51,933 bases of DNA from Pholiota molesta (lineage: Eukaryota; Basidiomycota; Agaricomycetes; Agaricales; Strophariaceae): NCBI GenBank assembly GCA_014925825.1, contig JACGCK010000281.1:1-51933 (forward strand), read 5' to 3'. Position numbers and translations under genes: made by a program. The notes under the pieces were generated by a model, which saw nothing but the letters and a program-made list of their open reading frames with translations, was not told the origin of the DNA and ran no database searches. Positions 1 through 12,371 of the stretch are shown in pieces. How positions within the stretch are numbered: the first letter of the stretch is position 1; each line of letters starts with the position of its first letter.

Positions 1-614
1 GAATGGCGCTCCGACGGTGAGACAGAGGCGAAGACTTACGGAAATGCGACATTACCCGGAGCCCGGACGGTCGAGGATACGAGGAAGTATATCGACGACT
101 TTCTCAAAGACGTGTCCCTCGAGGTTTGTTTCAGTTCCTCAATCCTCGTAACCTGCTGATTTTGCTGCAGTCAGAAGCTGGCTGTCGTATCGTCGTCAAC
201 GCCCTCCTGATCCATGTCGCATCAAACCTCGAGACACACTCATCTGGTGTTGTGATTGCTCCGAAATTTCGGGTTGAGGACATGCTGCTCAGTAAAAATT
301 CGTTCAGAGCGCCGGTGGATTATATGCTCTTCTATGGCGACAAGGTTATGCGAGGTCAGTGTGTGTCACCGCTGCCTGACCCTGTATCTAACTACACATA
401 TGCAGATCGGATTGAGAAACCGAAAGCTTTCGCTTTCAGCGACCCCGAGATATATAAATTGTTCAAGTGCATTATCTATGAAGCGAAGTCCGAAGACCTT
501 TTCAGCCCCGCAACGTCTCTTCCTCAAGCGGCGATGGCCGCTATGATCAAGGCGCAGGGCCTGCAGTACGTTCCTATTAAATATGAGTACGATCTTACGA
601 ACATGCCCTTTTAG
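1..614 (+). CDS. 3' part of a hypothetical protein, possibly PD-(D/E)XK nuclease-like (partial)
   Basis: The reading frame is open from the window edge and needs two short introns, about 124-170 (gtttgt...ctgcag) and about 356-405 (gtcagt...atgcag). It ends at the TAG at 612-614. The joined C-terminal part is about 170 residues. No family is recognised outright. The order PVDYMLFY, then IIYEAKS, then LPQAAMAAM resembles the D...ExK...Q arrangement of the PD-(D/E)XK nuclease fold, which is common in large fungal families of restriction-like and Crinkler-associated proteins. That assignment is an inference from three short motifs. The N-terminus lies outside the window, so the domain context is unknown. 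Confidence 0.55.
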
Positions 615-2957
615 ACTGAAAACTTTTCGAGGCTGCGTTACTAGCGGTAAGCACTGAATACTTTTCGTCTACAATGCGGAGAACCCCGAGCATGGACAAG
701 GCAAAACTGTATATTGGTTGGAGCCAATTCCTCTAGGGGAGCGTCACAATCTAACTGTTAATCTAGAGTTGATTCTTGGCTTACTGCGTGACTGGGTAAG
801 TCTGAATTTGCTGACTCGAACCCCAAGCCCATGTTTGACATTTGGAGGGTTATCATCTTAGGTTGAACACGGCCATGACAATCACCTACGCTTTTTCGAG
901 TACCCGATGTGACATTCTCTTCTCGTACTTCGAAAATTTCCTGTAACCTTCCAGCTATTGTCAAAACGCGAGGCCGTCTGAGCTTTTCGCTCAAGTGGCG
1001 GTGTGGGGCGCAACTGGATGAAGTTTGCCGGCATGACGCAGGCCGCCTTCTTGCTCAACAGTGGCTTTGCACAAGCTTTGCACGAAGCTGCATCACTTGC
1101 TAGATTTCAAACCAATTTTTGCTTTATTTAGTCATTTATCACCCAATTTACATAGCAACCCTGATCTACCCCACTTCGCCGTGCTGCTTGACGTCAGAAC
1201 AGTGGACAGTGCCACTTGAATGAAAAGTACGAGGTGGCCTCGCGTTTTGACAATAGCTGTCATGGATATTGCCCAATAACATGTAGTAAGTAACATTATT
1301 TTTTCTGTGAGTCCATAATATGCTCCAACTCTGGTACACCTAACTAATTATAGCACCGTTTTGTGGCTAAATTGCAATAGTAATACCAAATATGGCAAGT
1401 AGATTATTAGTAGTTTCGTCAATGCGATCGATAGACGCATTATTGCGAGGGAGACAACTTCGACTCGAAATATCTAATCTAAATCTTAGAGGACCTTGAT
1501 GAGTGCATGCACGTGCTGACAGCCTTCCTTGTATTCATACCACCACCTTCCGACATCCGTACACCCAGACCATTCGTCGACGTCCAACATCTACGGATCT
1601 GAGAAATCCTAACCCATTTTAGTCGCATCGTCGCAGGCCCCTTTCCTTTGGTCAGTACCTACTTAGCGGAACCTGAATCGACACCATTCATCCCGACTCT
1701 ACAAAATATGATTGGGAGTCATTCATCATGGAGCTTGTTCAAAGCGTCATTATTTTCTGCCTCTTGAGTGTACAGCTGATGAGAGCTGATGTCGTACTAC
1801 AGCACATAGCCATTTCACATACAAGTATTCAAATTGACGGATACAAAATTATTTATAGCTACTTTTCTTGATTCCCAGGAAGAACCACAAGATTGGGACC
1901 GACGATAGAGGAGACGCGCTGCATGCGACTCCGTCCGTTCTTTCATTGCTTGAATTCATGAAGCTTCGACTATCATTCCCAAAAACTTTGTTACTCTTCG
2001 CACTCGTTTTCCGCTAGATTGCTGTGAAACGAAACTTCCCTGTGTTCATGCAATTTACTATGTATCATTTCCTCGGCGTATATATGGACCGTCATCGTAT
2101 AGGAGAGGAATCCAACGATGGCTGGACAGTGTTACCTGCGATATGGAACTGCTGGATTAACTTTGGGCGTGATTCAGCAAATCATGCGATGTGATAGGCT
2201 TCTATTCAGTTGAGTCTCGGTCCTTATTTGTTCCCGTGTTTTGCAGGCTATACTCAAGATTTTTGCTCCAGACCTTGCGCATGAAATTCTCGACATGCGT
2301 TCACACCGGATACCCCACAACATTCAAACATTTATAGGATGCTCCATCTGGCAAAACGGAAAATACATTTGCATATACGATAGCAGAAGATAGCATCGCG
2401 ACAACCATAACGTGTGCAATGCCAGTGATACGCTCTTCAAAAGTCTTCAAACCGCCTACTTACGCGCGCGGGCTCTACCATGGCGTCATGACCTCTGTAC
2501 CACCAAAAATGAATGAATCCATCACATATTTCGCTTAACCCAGGCCCCACTGTCCCAGGTCCTCGTTCTATCGACTCGGTGACAGCAACAGACAGCAACA
2601 TAATCCGTTGTCGCCCCTAGAGGGGAAACCACATTGCACATGCCCAAAATAGCGCCCGTGCATGCTGAGGGCTTTTGGCTGTTCGCTGCGTCCGCCGGGC
2701 TTCTGCGCATTTCCCAATCGCCACTTGTCACGACGCGCAGATCCTGAATCCAACCAATCATCCGACATATAGGAGGGTCCGTGCGTCCTTCATCTCTCCG
2801 AATGGAGACCTGAGATAACATACAAATCTTGATCACAGAAGTCCGCAGAAGAAGCAGATCTTCTTCGGGAGGTGGGGTCTGGTGGGGTTTAAATAAATTT
2901 CAGGAGCAGATTGCCCTTCTCGCCGAAGCCATTTTGTCCTTCCTGCCACCCCACGCC
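615..2957. other. Intergenic, no gene seen (5' promoter region of the P-type ATPase at its right end)
   Basis: About 2.3 kb without a convincing reading frame. Short open frames at 758-1103 and 2522-2836 have no recognisable motif, no matching splice sites and no homology to anything else in the window. The right end (about 2820-2957) is the ATPase leader, with an AT-rich TATA-like tract near 2887-2897. Confidence 0.6.
2887..2897 (+). promoter_or_regulatory. TATA-like element upstream of the ATPase gene
   Basis: The sequence gtttaaataaa lies about 60 bp before the chosen ATG at 2958. It fits a core promoter position for a fungal gene with a short leader, but spacing alone does not prove use. 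Confidence 0.35.
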
Positions 2958-5900
2958 ATGTCTAGCGAAAACCTCTCCGCCAGCGATAATCCCTCTGCTG
3001 GTGCCCCTCCGTCCGCCCACGGAAACATAGCACATATGGCAACTGACGACCCTCACACTGGGCTGCGTGCTGTTGTGTTCCCTGAAGCAGAGATACGCGA
3101 GGAAAAAATAGCAGCAGCCGCTCTGCGACCCAAAGGCGTCGAAATGAAGCGCACCCTGACCCAGGAGGAGAAGGATCTCGCTGCCGCTGGATACGACCAT
3201 CTCAAGCCCAAGGATGAGGGGGATGACAATGTGGCAGCTGCCGCCGATATTACAGAGCATCAACTCGATTTTGACGCGTTGCGGGACGAATTGAAGACGC
3301 ATTTCGACACTAAGGAACCGGACCACTCACACGGGCTCACATCCGATGAAGCGAAGCTACGCCTCCAACGCGATGGCGCCAACGTTCTCACCCCGCCTAA
3401 GAAGAAGAGCGCGCTCAGAAAGGTATGTTTTTGACTGCTTATAGAAGTTGATCGCGTCTTGCTGACGATACGATCGCCCTTGGTGCTATATATTAGTTCC
3501 TAGAGCGCCTATTGACTATGTTCAACATCCTGCTCATCTGTGCCGGCATCTTGGAATACATTCTACTGGGCATCAACTTCCATGTTGGTATCATTTTTCA
3601 TTCTGCGATGCTGGGTACGAATATTCTAAATGAAGTCTGCAAAAATAGGGCAATTTCCAGAATACATACCTTGGAGGCATTCTTATCTTGGTCGCATTTA
3701 TCAATGCCTCGATCGATTTTTACCAGATCCAAAAGTCCGAAGCTATTCTTGCCTCCTTCCTGGCCATGATTCCCCCCGCATGTCGTGTCCTGCGCGACGG
3801 AACAATCGCCACTATTCCCGCCGCCGAACTTGTGAAAGGCGATATTGTCCTCTTGGTGCTTACATGCTTTGTTTTAATGATGGAATGGCTCGCTGATGAT
3901 CTTACGGAATGGATTTGCAGAGAAGCGGTGATAAGACTCCTGCGGATCTCGTCCTGTTTTCGGCAACAGACATGAAGGTCGACAACAGTAGCTTAACGGG
4001 CGAATCAGAGCCGCAAGAACGGTATGCTCTTCGAGACGGATCAAAGAAACGTCCCGTTGAGGCAGATAACCTGGTGTGCAGTGATTACAATCCTGAATCA
4101 GCAGTATTTCTGACAGATTGAGCCTTCCATAGGTTTTCAACTCTACTCTGGTCGTTAATGGTGAAGGTTGGGGAAGTAAGCAAATTTCTGTTTCCAGGTA
4201 TTTATTCAATACTTGGGCGCTGACTATGTATGTCCAGTCGTTGTACGCACGGGTGATCACACTTTCATTGGTATGTAAATGCGGGACATCTCTCAAAATT
4301 TATATCTCATGCTCATTGCTCCTCTTTCAGGCCAAATTGCCAGCCTTACAGGAGGAGAAAGCGGTAACGAAAGCCCACTCGCTGTCGAAATGTAAGCCGC
4401 TATTGACTTTCCCGCACACTGCATACGCCATACCCTAACCATCCTCTTCCATGCAGTTCTCGATTCGTTGTCATCGTTTCATGCATTGCCATCGTTTTCG
4501 CGTTGGTTTTCTTTGCCGTTGGTATCACCTCGGTGTACAAAGGCAATCCAGATTTGACTGTGACTTTTGCCGTGTCCATTTTGGTTGCATTCGTGCCGGA
4601 GGGTCTCCCTTCTGTTGTCACGCTGCTCTTATCCATCGCAGCGAAGCGTATGGCTAAGCAAAATGTGCTTGTCAAAGATTTGCAGGGTGTGGAAACACTT
4701 GGTATGTGGTCCTCACCTTATTGTATCGTCATGTACGTCCTGTTAATTGAAAATTTTTACAGGCTCGGTAAGATGCAAATTGGCTATTTTTGCACTGCAG
4801 CTACTCAAACACACATTGCTAGCTCACACTTCTGGCGACCGATAAAACTGGAACTCTCACGCGCAACCAAATGACGGTCAGTACTATCTAGACATCTGAA
4901 TTGTACTTTCAGCCATATCATTAATATCTTCAAATTCCAGGTTACGAACCTCTGGAGCGGCGAGAAAATGTCTTCTGCATTCCAATCGAACAACGATGAC
5001 GATAGCACGGAGGCGTTCTCAATCAAATCTTCAGGAATGTCAGAAATGGTCGACATTGCCGCGCTGAACTCTCGCGTCAAATTTGACAGAACGGATGTGC
5101 CTTTCGACCAGAGAACAATCCTAGGAGACGCTACTGAGACCGGGTTGACGCGGTTCGCTGGTCGTCATCTCGCGACGGGCTATGATGCGCACGTCAAAAG
5201 TCATCCTAAAGTGTTTGAAGGTATCTAGATTACTCTTCGGCTTTTGTTGTCATTGTTGTTGACCCAATTTGTGCTGTCCAGTTCCTTTCAATTCTACTAA
5301 TAAATGGGCCCTTGTTATCGTAAGCCCTATCAATCCCGTACAGCCACTATGGATATCTCATCTACTCTTTAAAATTTCAGCTCAACAAATCCCATGCTTC
5401 GGGTGATTTGACCGCTTATATCAAAGGAGCCCCCGAACGTGTACTCGCGAAATGCACTACCTACCTCAAAGACGGGAAAATGCTTCCGATTACCGAGAAA
5501 TTCAAAGAAGAATACGACGATGCATACGATGTAAGCATTCGTATCTTTACGTCTGCTTAGATATACTCAAATCTCATATCATCTTTTGACAGTACATGGC
5601 CTCCAGAGGACACAGAGTCATCGCTTGCGCGCAGTACCTTCTTCCACGCGATGAATACCCGGTTGATTATCCCTTTTCGAGGACAGACGATCACTACCCT
5701 ACTGCTGAATATTGCTTCGTCGGTCTCGTTTCACTTGAAGATCCACCGAAGCACGGTGTTCGCGAGGCTATTGGCACACTTCGTCTCGCAGGTATCAAGG
5801 TTATGATGGTTACTGGTGAGTAGCTTCCCTTCCGTTTTCGAATTCGCAAATCTTTGCATGCTAAATGCTGATTTCTTTTTCGAACGTGCGTTCAGGCGAT

Positions 5901-8165
5901 CACCCGAAGACCGCAGAAGCTATTGCCCGCAAAATCAACCTTATACTTGGTGACACGCGCGAGACGCTCGCTAAAAAGACTGCACGTGCTATCGAAGATA
6001 TCTACGAAGATGAGGTGACTGCTGTCGTCGTCCATGGAGATGACATTGACGGTCTGCAAGGCTGGCAATGGGATCAAAGTACGTCGTTCAGAAGAAGAAA
6101 ATAAATGTGGACACTAACTTAATTGCCATAGTTTTCAGCAAAGATGAGATTGTGTTTGCTAGGACATCACCGAAACATAAACTTGAGATTGGTCAGTCCA
6201 AGCTCTCAGTTTATGCAGCGTCCTCACTGACTTTCTCCCAGTGAAACGTGCACAGGCTCTTGGTCATATTGTCGGAGTGTCAGTAAATCTCTATTAACAC
6301 AGAGAGTGGACGTTGATACTTAAACAGAACGGGAGATGGTGTCAACGACTCGCCCGCGTTGAAGAAGGTACATTGCATTGCCTATGGGCTTATCATGTGG
6401 ATACCATTTATTTATGAGCCTTTCATCATTTACCAGGCTGACCTTGGAATTGCTATGAACATTTCGGGTTCTGATGTGTCGAAGGAAGCAGCTAACATGA
6501 TTCTACTCGGTGAGTGGAATTAACGTTAGAGAAGTGACAGAAATCTAATCATCTTATAGATGATAACTTTGCATCAACAGTCAGTAAGTTGATTTGTTTT
6601 TCTCTCCCCAAGACAAATGAATGTTTATCTTCTGGTGAATGACAGAGGGTGTAGCGGAAGGTCGTCAAATTTTTGTGAACTTGAAGCGTTCCATCCAGTG
6701 AGTAGTATGGAGGTGTTCCTGTCCTATGCGCAATCTGATGATTTCTTGCTAGATATACCCTTTCGCACAGTACTCCTGAGGTTATTCCACAACTTCTCTG
6801 TAAGTAGAATTGCCGTGCCAATCGTGCAAGGTTATTAAAAACATGCCGCAGATGTCGTGGTACCTATCCCATTGCCACTATCTGCTATTCTGATTTTGGT
6901 TATCGGTACGTGTATTTTGACGAGTATTCAATATAATCATCCTTTGATTGATGATACTCTAGATCTTGGTTTCGAATTATGTGTTGCTGTGAGTGCATTC
7001 ATGCAGCCGAAAGTTTTTCTCTTTTACTCATACCGCATCACAGTTATCCTTCGCTTGGGATGAACCAGAGACAACCGATGGACTCATGCGACTGAAACCT
7101 CGCAAACCAGGTAAGCAAATGCGTCCAGTTGATTAATTGATTGATCTGACCCTAAAGTAGTAAACGAGCGTTCCATCCGTGCTCTAAAGCGACGTGCCCT
7201 CATACGTTCGAGGACATTGCATCGTGATGAAGAGACTCTGGAAGTCATACATCCGGGCAAACTTTCCATCTGGTTCTCAAAAATCAAGGCCCCGTTCACG
7301 CGTTCCTTCTGGGAAGAATTTTTGGAACCAACGGACAACGAAACCCTTGTGGATGTAAAGCTCCTGAGTTACGCATATCTGGAGGCCGGTATGATTGAAA
7401 CCCTTGCTTGGTCTGTTCTTCTTCATGCTTCATGTTATTATGTATATTAACAAAACTGTTCAGCTTAATTGCCTACTTTGTTGTATTCTTCAAGAATGGC
7501 TTTACGCCCGCTGATCTACGTGTAGCACAAAGGAACGGAGGTGTGATTTTTCCTCTCTTCTTTTTCTTCATGAAACTAAATTTCTGGTAGCCTTCTTCAC
7601 AAAGGGTAGCCCAGACTTTGTAAATTCACGCGGGCAAGTAATCGATGGAAAACACCAAGCTGATGCCTTGGGCCAAGCGCAATCTATTGTATACCTTTCC
7701 ATCTTCATCGCGCAGTGTTTCAACGTATGTATTCATATTGCTTTTCTTCGGCTTTGCTAATGAATCCATGAACAGGTATTTGCCGTCAAAGCCCGCTTGT
7801 CATATCCTTTCGGTCGTCGCGTCATCGCTAACAAATGGAATTTCGCCGGGATTCTGGCAGGCGCCTGCCTGGGCATGTTTATCGTCTATACCCCGCCTCT
7901 GCACGTCGTCTTTGGAGGAAGCTTCCACCTTTCTCCGTTATACTGGCTCATACCATTTGGATTCGGTGTCCTTCTTCTCGGATGGGCATCTCTCAGGGTG
8001 ATTATCCTAAGGAAGTCGGTGGAACATATGAAAGTCAAAGATATCAAGGGCCTCATGATGTGTACGTGTTCCCGACCTTTTGAATGTGATAAATGTCTGA
8101 CTTGCATGAAATTAGTCCCCACAATGAGAACGATGAGTATGCGTTCGCGTGGATCACGGCATTAG
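2958..8165 (+). CDS. P-type ATPase, Na+/K+-exchanging (IIC) alpha-subunit type
   Basis: A cation pump that forms a phospho-aspartate intermediate. The model has 30 exons totalling 3492 nt (1163 aa). Visible motifs in order: N-terminal cation ATPase domain ([20 protein letters not shown]), membrane segments 1-2, the dephosphorylation loop [20 protein letters not shown] in segment 4, the phosphorylation site ATDKTGTLT (Asp about 436), nucleotide-binding [20 protein letters not shown], hinge [15 protein letters not shown], then [20 protein letters not shown] and the C-terminal membrane segments. [15 protein letters not shown] and [17 protein letters not shown] are typical of the Na,K/H,K branch. 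The start ATG (2958) sits in a good context, and an upstream in-frame extension is less likely. Exon 9 is only 5 nt. The last intron (8062-8115) is 54 nt and in frame, so its retention would also give a protein. No beta subunit is seen nearby. The likely location is the plasma membrane. Confidence 0.93.
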
Positions 8166-9056
8166 GACACTCTGTTAGAGAATTTTACGTTCGAAGTACT
8201 TTTAACGACTAATGTGATAACGAACAAATTATGAGCACTAATGTATAATGGGTCGCATTCCGTATTGCACGTCGATATGAATATATATATTTACTACATA
8301 CGTGTCGTACTAACTCTAGTGCAATTTCTGGCCACCCTAGCAAGATATTCTTACAACAATTTGCATGTACATTATAGCTAATAATCTCAAAGAACCTGCA
8401 AGAATTCCAGCTTGAAAAAGGACAACTTGTAAAGTTGAACGTAAACCAAAGTCGGTGTGGTTGATCACAAAAAAAGCCTCTGTACTACGCATAATCATTT
8501 GCGAGCTCACGTACCAAGGAGACAGCATGCAACCTCTATTAAGATTTGCAAAAGTTGCTTCCAAGTCAAAAAATGGGGTTATATAAACTAGAAGGCCGCC
8601 GAATAAGCTTTACTTGGAATACGAAAGGATATGATTGGGCTGGCGTACAATTGGCGCCCATTGGCACGCTTCCCCTGATGGCACAGTGGCGAAAGCGTAG
8701 GGACATTGTGTGACAATACTTTTCGTGACCTTTCAACACCTTGACGCGGAAAGGCTCTGGCAGGCCTCCATTGTATTATTCTCTCAGATATAAGTCAGAT
8801 TCTTGTACCTAGTATGTGTCGCCACATTTCTGGAAAGTTACAAGCCTCAAGGATGGAAATGGATTGACTTGGAGGCTCAAGAATAAAAGCTTTGCTACTT
8901 GCCGACCAAAGTTTGGTCACATCAACAAATACCACCTCTCCAACGACAAAATCGATGCTCATCTCAACGTGCAGCTTTCAAATCTAGAAAAAAAAGCTCC
9001 TGGAAGCTCAAGCACTCAGATTCAGAAGGCTTGAATGATAAAATGAACGGCAAAAT
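8166..9056. other. Intergenic, no gene seen
   Basis: AT-rich sequence downstream of the ATPase. The open frames at 8816-9168 are short and lack motifs. A small alternating AT tract (atatatat) lies near 8282. No mobile element signature was noticed. Confidence 0.55.
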
Positions 9057-9158
9057 GGACACTAAGGGGATTGAACCCTTGACCTCGTGCAACTTGCTGA
9101 CTAAGCCATTTATGACTACGCATGCAAAGCAAGCGCGCTACCACTGTGCTAAGTGCCC
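9057..9158 (-). tRNA. tRNA-Ala(UGC), intron-containing, possibly a decaying copy
   Basis: On the minus strand, GGGCACT at the 5' end pairs with AGTGTCC at the 3' end to form the acceptor stem. The T arm AAGGG-TTCAATC-CCCTT is perfect and contains a B box (GGTTCAATCC). The A box TAGCACAGTGG is present. The anticodon loop reads TTTGCAT around a 31-nt intron placed one base 3' of the TGC anticodon, the normal eukaryotic position. A T run follows the gene as a possible Pol III terminator. Two stems carry defects: an A-C mismatch in the D stem and a T-C mismatch in the anticodon stem. The gene may therefore be a pseudogene. Alternative 3' anticodon-stem pairing (GCAAG) exists inside the intron. 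Confidence 0.65.
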
Positions 9159-9537
9159 ATATACGTAGAGGATAATTTCTTATGTACTTAAGACTAGTTA
9201 ATATATAATGGGACAACAACTGATCTTGCAAGTGGATAGGCAGTCTGCTGCGCTGCCATGATTGATGCAGCTGGTTGTCCATGGAACCGAATAATGCATT
9301 CACAGGCGTTCACATGCCTGGTTCACTCCACGGAATCACATCGAGTTGGGATCCGGAGATACTCCCAACTAATTATTATCACTTCAGTCTTCGGTACTTG
9401 ATGATAAAGCAACCTATTTGAAGCATAGCGATAGGTAAGATAAAAAATGACAGATTATATTGATACATGAACGTCCAGATGATGATCATAGGCATGAGTG
9501 TGTTTCTTCAACTGTGGCATTAAGCGCCAAGTCAGAA
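9159..9537. other. Intergenic, 3' side of P450 gene 1
   Basis: No reading frame of interest. Contains the 3' untranslated region of the minus-strand P450 ending at 9538 and the upstream flank of the tRNA. Confidence 0.5.
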
Positions 9538-11825
9538 TTACGCCTGATTGACTGGCTTCAAAATCAGAGGCATCTGATTTCCGGCCTTTGGATTGGACTT
9601 CAAGAATGGTCTCTGCACGATAAATGATTTCGTGCCGATATCGCTGGCAGGAACCGAGAGTTCGAATTCGAATGCCCTGATCAAGGTGAATAAGAGGGCC
9701 TTCATTCTTAAAAAAAGGCGCTTCATTAATATTTCTTGCAAATACATCAGAAACATGGACAGGACGTACTCCACAAGCGAGAATCGATAGCCAATGCATG
9801 CACGAGGGCCACCGATGAAAGTCATCATATTTCCCCAAACTCCCGGAATCGAAGTTGCGGCCTGTGGAACCTTTTCCCACCGCTCCGGTCTATTCGTCAA
9901 TAGAAAGAAAACATTACTGTCATGTGCGATTACTGGCTTAGTGATACTTACTTGAACTCCTTTGCATCTTCGCCCCAAATCGATCTATCTCGATTGATCG
10001 TTTTGATTGGGAGAATCATAGTCTGACCCTTTCTGATCCTGACAACTCGAAACGTAAAAAAAAATCCCAATGAACGAGCGAAAGTGTTTGGTCTTACCAG
10101 ATTCCATCTATCATCTTTCCATTCCTATCCTTGATGGGTTGGCTGAAAGGCAAGAAATCATCCTGAACAGCTTCGCGTGAAGTGGCTACAACGGGTGGAT
10201 GAACGCGCAAGGTCTCTCGGACGACGGCGTCCAGATAAGGGAGAGCGTTTAGCTCTTCCATCGTCGGATTGTCGGTTCCGACAGTAAGGAGCTCCTCTCG
10301 AAGCTTGGCCTGTGCTTGGAGATTCCCAGTCAATGCAAACAATGCCCATGTCGTTGCGGTACTGGAGTAGGTTTAGCTATTGCCTCAGACCAAAGTAAAT
10401 CTCTACCGACCTTGTCGTCTCGTGTCCAGCAACCAAAAACGTCGGGACCTCTATGATTTGGTATGAGTATTAGTAGTCTTGATTTTGAAAAAACAAATAT
10501 GGTGCTTACGAGCTAAAACGTCCTGATCTGACATACGTTGGCTCGCTGGTAGATCTGTCGACACATTCGCGCGAAGGAGAAGCGAAAGAAGATCCCGCCT
10601 GGTCCAAGACGTTTTTTGGTTCGCAATATCAGCTTTGCTTTCACTCAACAACTGGTTTCCAATCCGATCCATGGTCTCGCGAGATACTTTGATTGTCGCG
10701 CGTTTAGGATCTGGCTGCATAAGAATCAGTCAGATAACGGCTTATTAGTGGACGTTCAAAATACTTACAATGAAGCGAAATACTGGAAAGAACCTTCTGG
10801 CTATTGTCAACATGGAAACGGTGGTGGCAGATTCAAAGATTGCGGAGAACGCTTGACTCAGTTCGCTTGTTTTTCCCCTCAACGCGTCAAATTTGTAGTT
10901 GAATCCTAGGGCCACAAATGAGGCTACACGCATTTCTGAATTGGAATAAAACTGTTGTACCAGCTTGACCAATAACGTCCAATGTCATCTTGCTGAGCCA
11001 AGAGAGGACTTCGATGTGACCATTTGCTCCAGCCTTGTTGGTCTCTTGCATCCAGACATCGCGAAGCTATTGGGCAGTCGATTTTAATTCAAAGGACATG
11101 GCAGTTTTGAAAAAAAGGGAAGAACCTCGATAGATTTCTCGACAAATATCTCTGTCAATTCGCGTATTTGAGATGCGCCGAATGCAGGGTTCTATGTATT
11201 CTAATGCTTTAGATGCACTATCTGACTAGAACTATGGCAACTCACCATAATTCTACGCTAAGGCGGACAAAATATCATGGTCAGCATCGAGATGTACTGC
11301 ATATATCTGGCATTATTTACACACCTGCTGCTTGTGTTTGTCCTCCTCAACGACCAAGACACCATTTCCAAGAATACTTTGGAGGCCAAAACGAGACGCT
11401 TCTGGCCTTTGATAAATGTAGTGATTCATCATGATATGATTCAATGCTTTAGGATCGATGGTATAAAGTCGGTTGATCTGCAAGACCGTCAGTGGGTGGT
11501 CATCAATAAAATTGTCTATCACTGGAGGCTGTAAAACTCACACCAAAGAACGCTTTGTAGGTGATGGTCGGGCCATATTGCTCGATCCATTCTTCTTGGG
11601 TCGTTTCCTGTAGAGATGAATGAGCAACAGGTATTGACACAGAGAATCTAGGATACATACCCCTTGGTCAATTAGCTTGACGTTTCCGTATAACAGGCTG
11701 GGATTTGGAGGGCCGGGGAGAACATGCAGAGGCGAAGTCCATTCATAATAGGCGAAGTTGGCAACTCTGTAAAGAGAATAGAGCCCCACGGTCCCCAGTA
11801 GATACAGGACAACCTGATAGCTCAT
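9538..11825 (-). CDS. Cytochrome P450 monooxygenase, tandem copy 1
   Basis: A haem-thiolate monooxygenase, probably ER-anchored by its N-terminal hydrophobic segment ([15 protein letters not shown]) followed by the proline-rich hinge LPGPPNP. Thirteen exons sum to 1590 nt (529 aa), with the start at 11825 and a TAA at 9538. Visible motifs: I-helix [15 protein letters not shown]-helix [12 protein letters not shown], and the haem loop [10 protein letters not shown] with the cysteine ligand. Exon 4 (11246-11257) is a 12-nt microexon encoding RRIM. Exon 5 ends at a weak GTTCTT donor at 11125. Exon 13 (9538-9706) encodes the C-terminal tail ending LILKPVNQA. The next gene upstream is a close paralogue with the same intron positions. 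The substrate cannot be told from sequence, and I do not assign a CYP family. Confidence 0.93.
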
Positions 11826-12371
11826 AATAGTTCGAGATCTTGTCCCACTGAGACCGTGTTTGTGGGATACGAGTTTGCTTCGAGGACGATCAGAGAGGTG
11901 TGTGAGTCTTTTATATGCTCACCAGTTATTTTTGTGGATGGCGCCGGTGTGCTACGTCGACGGCAAGATCGGAGAGTGGAGATTCATGTTCTGCAAATGT
12001 TCTGACTTATGGAATATACGGCCATGTCGGTCAGGACTCAGAAAAGCGGAAGATAGGAGCCGCCGTGTAGATTCGCGTCCCTCAAGTGCCGTCACTCGGA
12101 ATGCGGCACTAGGCGGCACTGTGGATACCTATCAAAACCTAAGCGCGTACTAGTAAGCGCGCAGTCCTGCGCAGCCATACACAGGTAAACAATTGATTCT
12201 TAAAAGCTTGAAAGCTATTAATCTTACCCCTGAGTACGTCGCTTTATTCAAGTACCTGAGCAAAAAAAAAAAAACAGCAAAAAAAAATCAAAACTATCTC
12301 TAGCGTCCATAAATCCACCCGTCCAATATCCTCCTTCATAAAGATCAAAGCTTGTGCACCATTAACCAACA
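11826..12371. other. Intergenic between tandem P450 genes
   Basis: Holds the promoter of copy 1 and the 3' flank of copy 2. Two A runs near 12261-12289 lie just past the end of copy 2. The open frame at 11860-12153 has no motifs. Confidence 0.5.
11908..11916 (-). promoter_or_regulatory. TATA box of P450 copy 1
   Basis: The minus strand reads ATATAAAAG about 85 bp upstream of the start codon at 11825, a good core-promoter match and position. Confidence 0.55.

Noticed and set aside
758..1103. Short overlapping frames on both strands after the first gene
   Set aside because: No recognisable motif and no splice signals joining them to the gene ending at 614.
2522..2836. 104-codon minus-strand frame upstream of the ATPase
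   Set aside because: No motif, no splice support and it overlaps the ATPase promoter.
12261..12289. A runs near the end of P450 copy 2, considered as a retrocopy poly(A) tail
   Set aside because: Copy 2 keeps all introns at the same positions as copy 1, so it is not a retrocopy.
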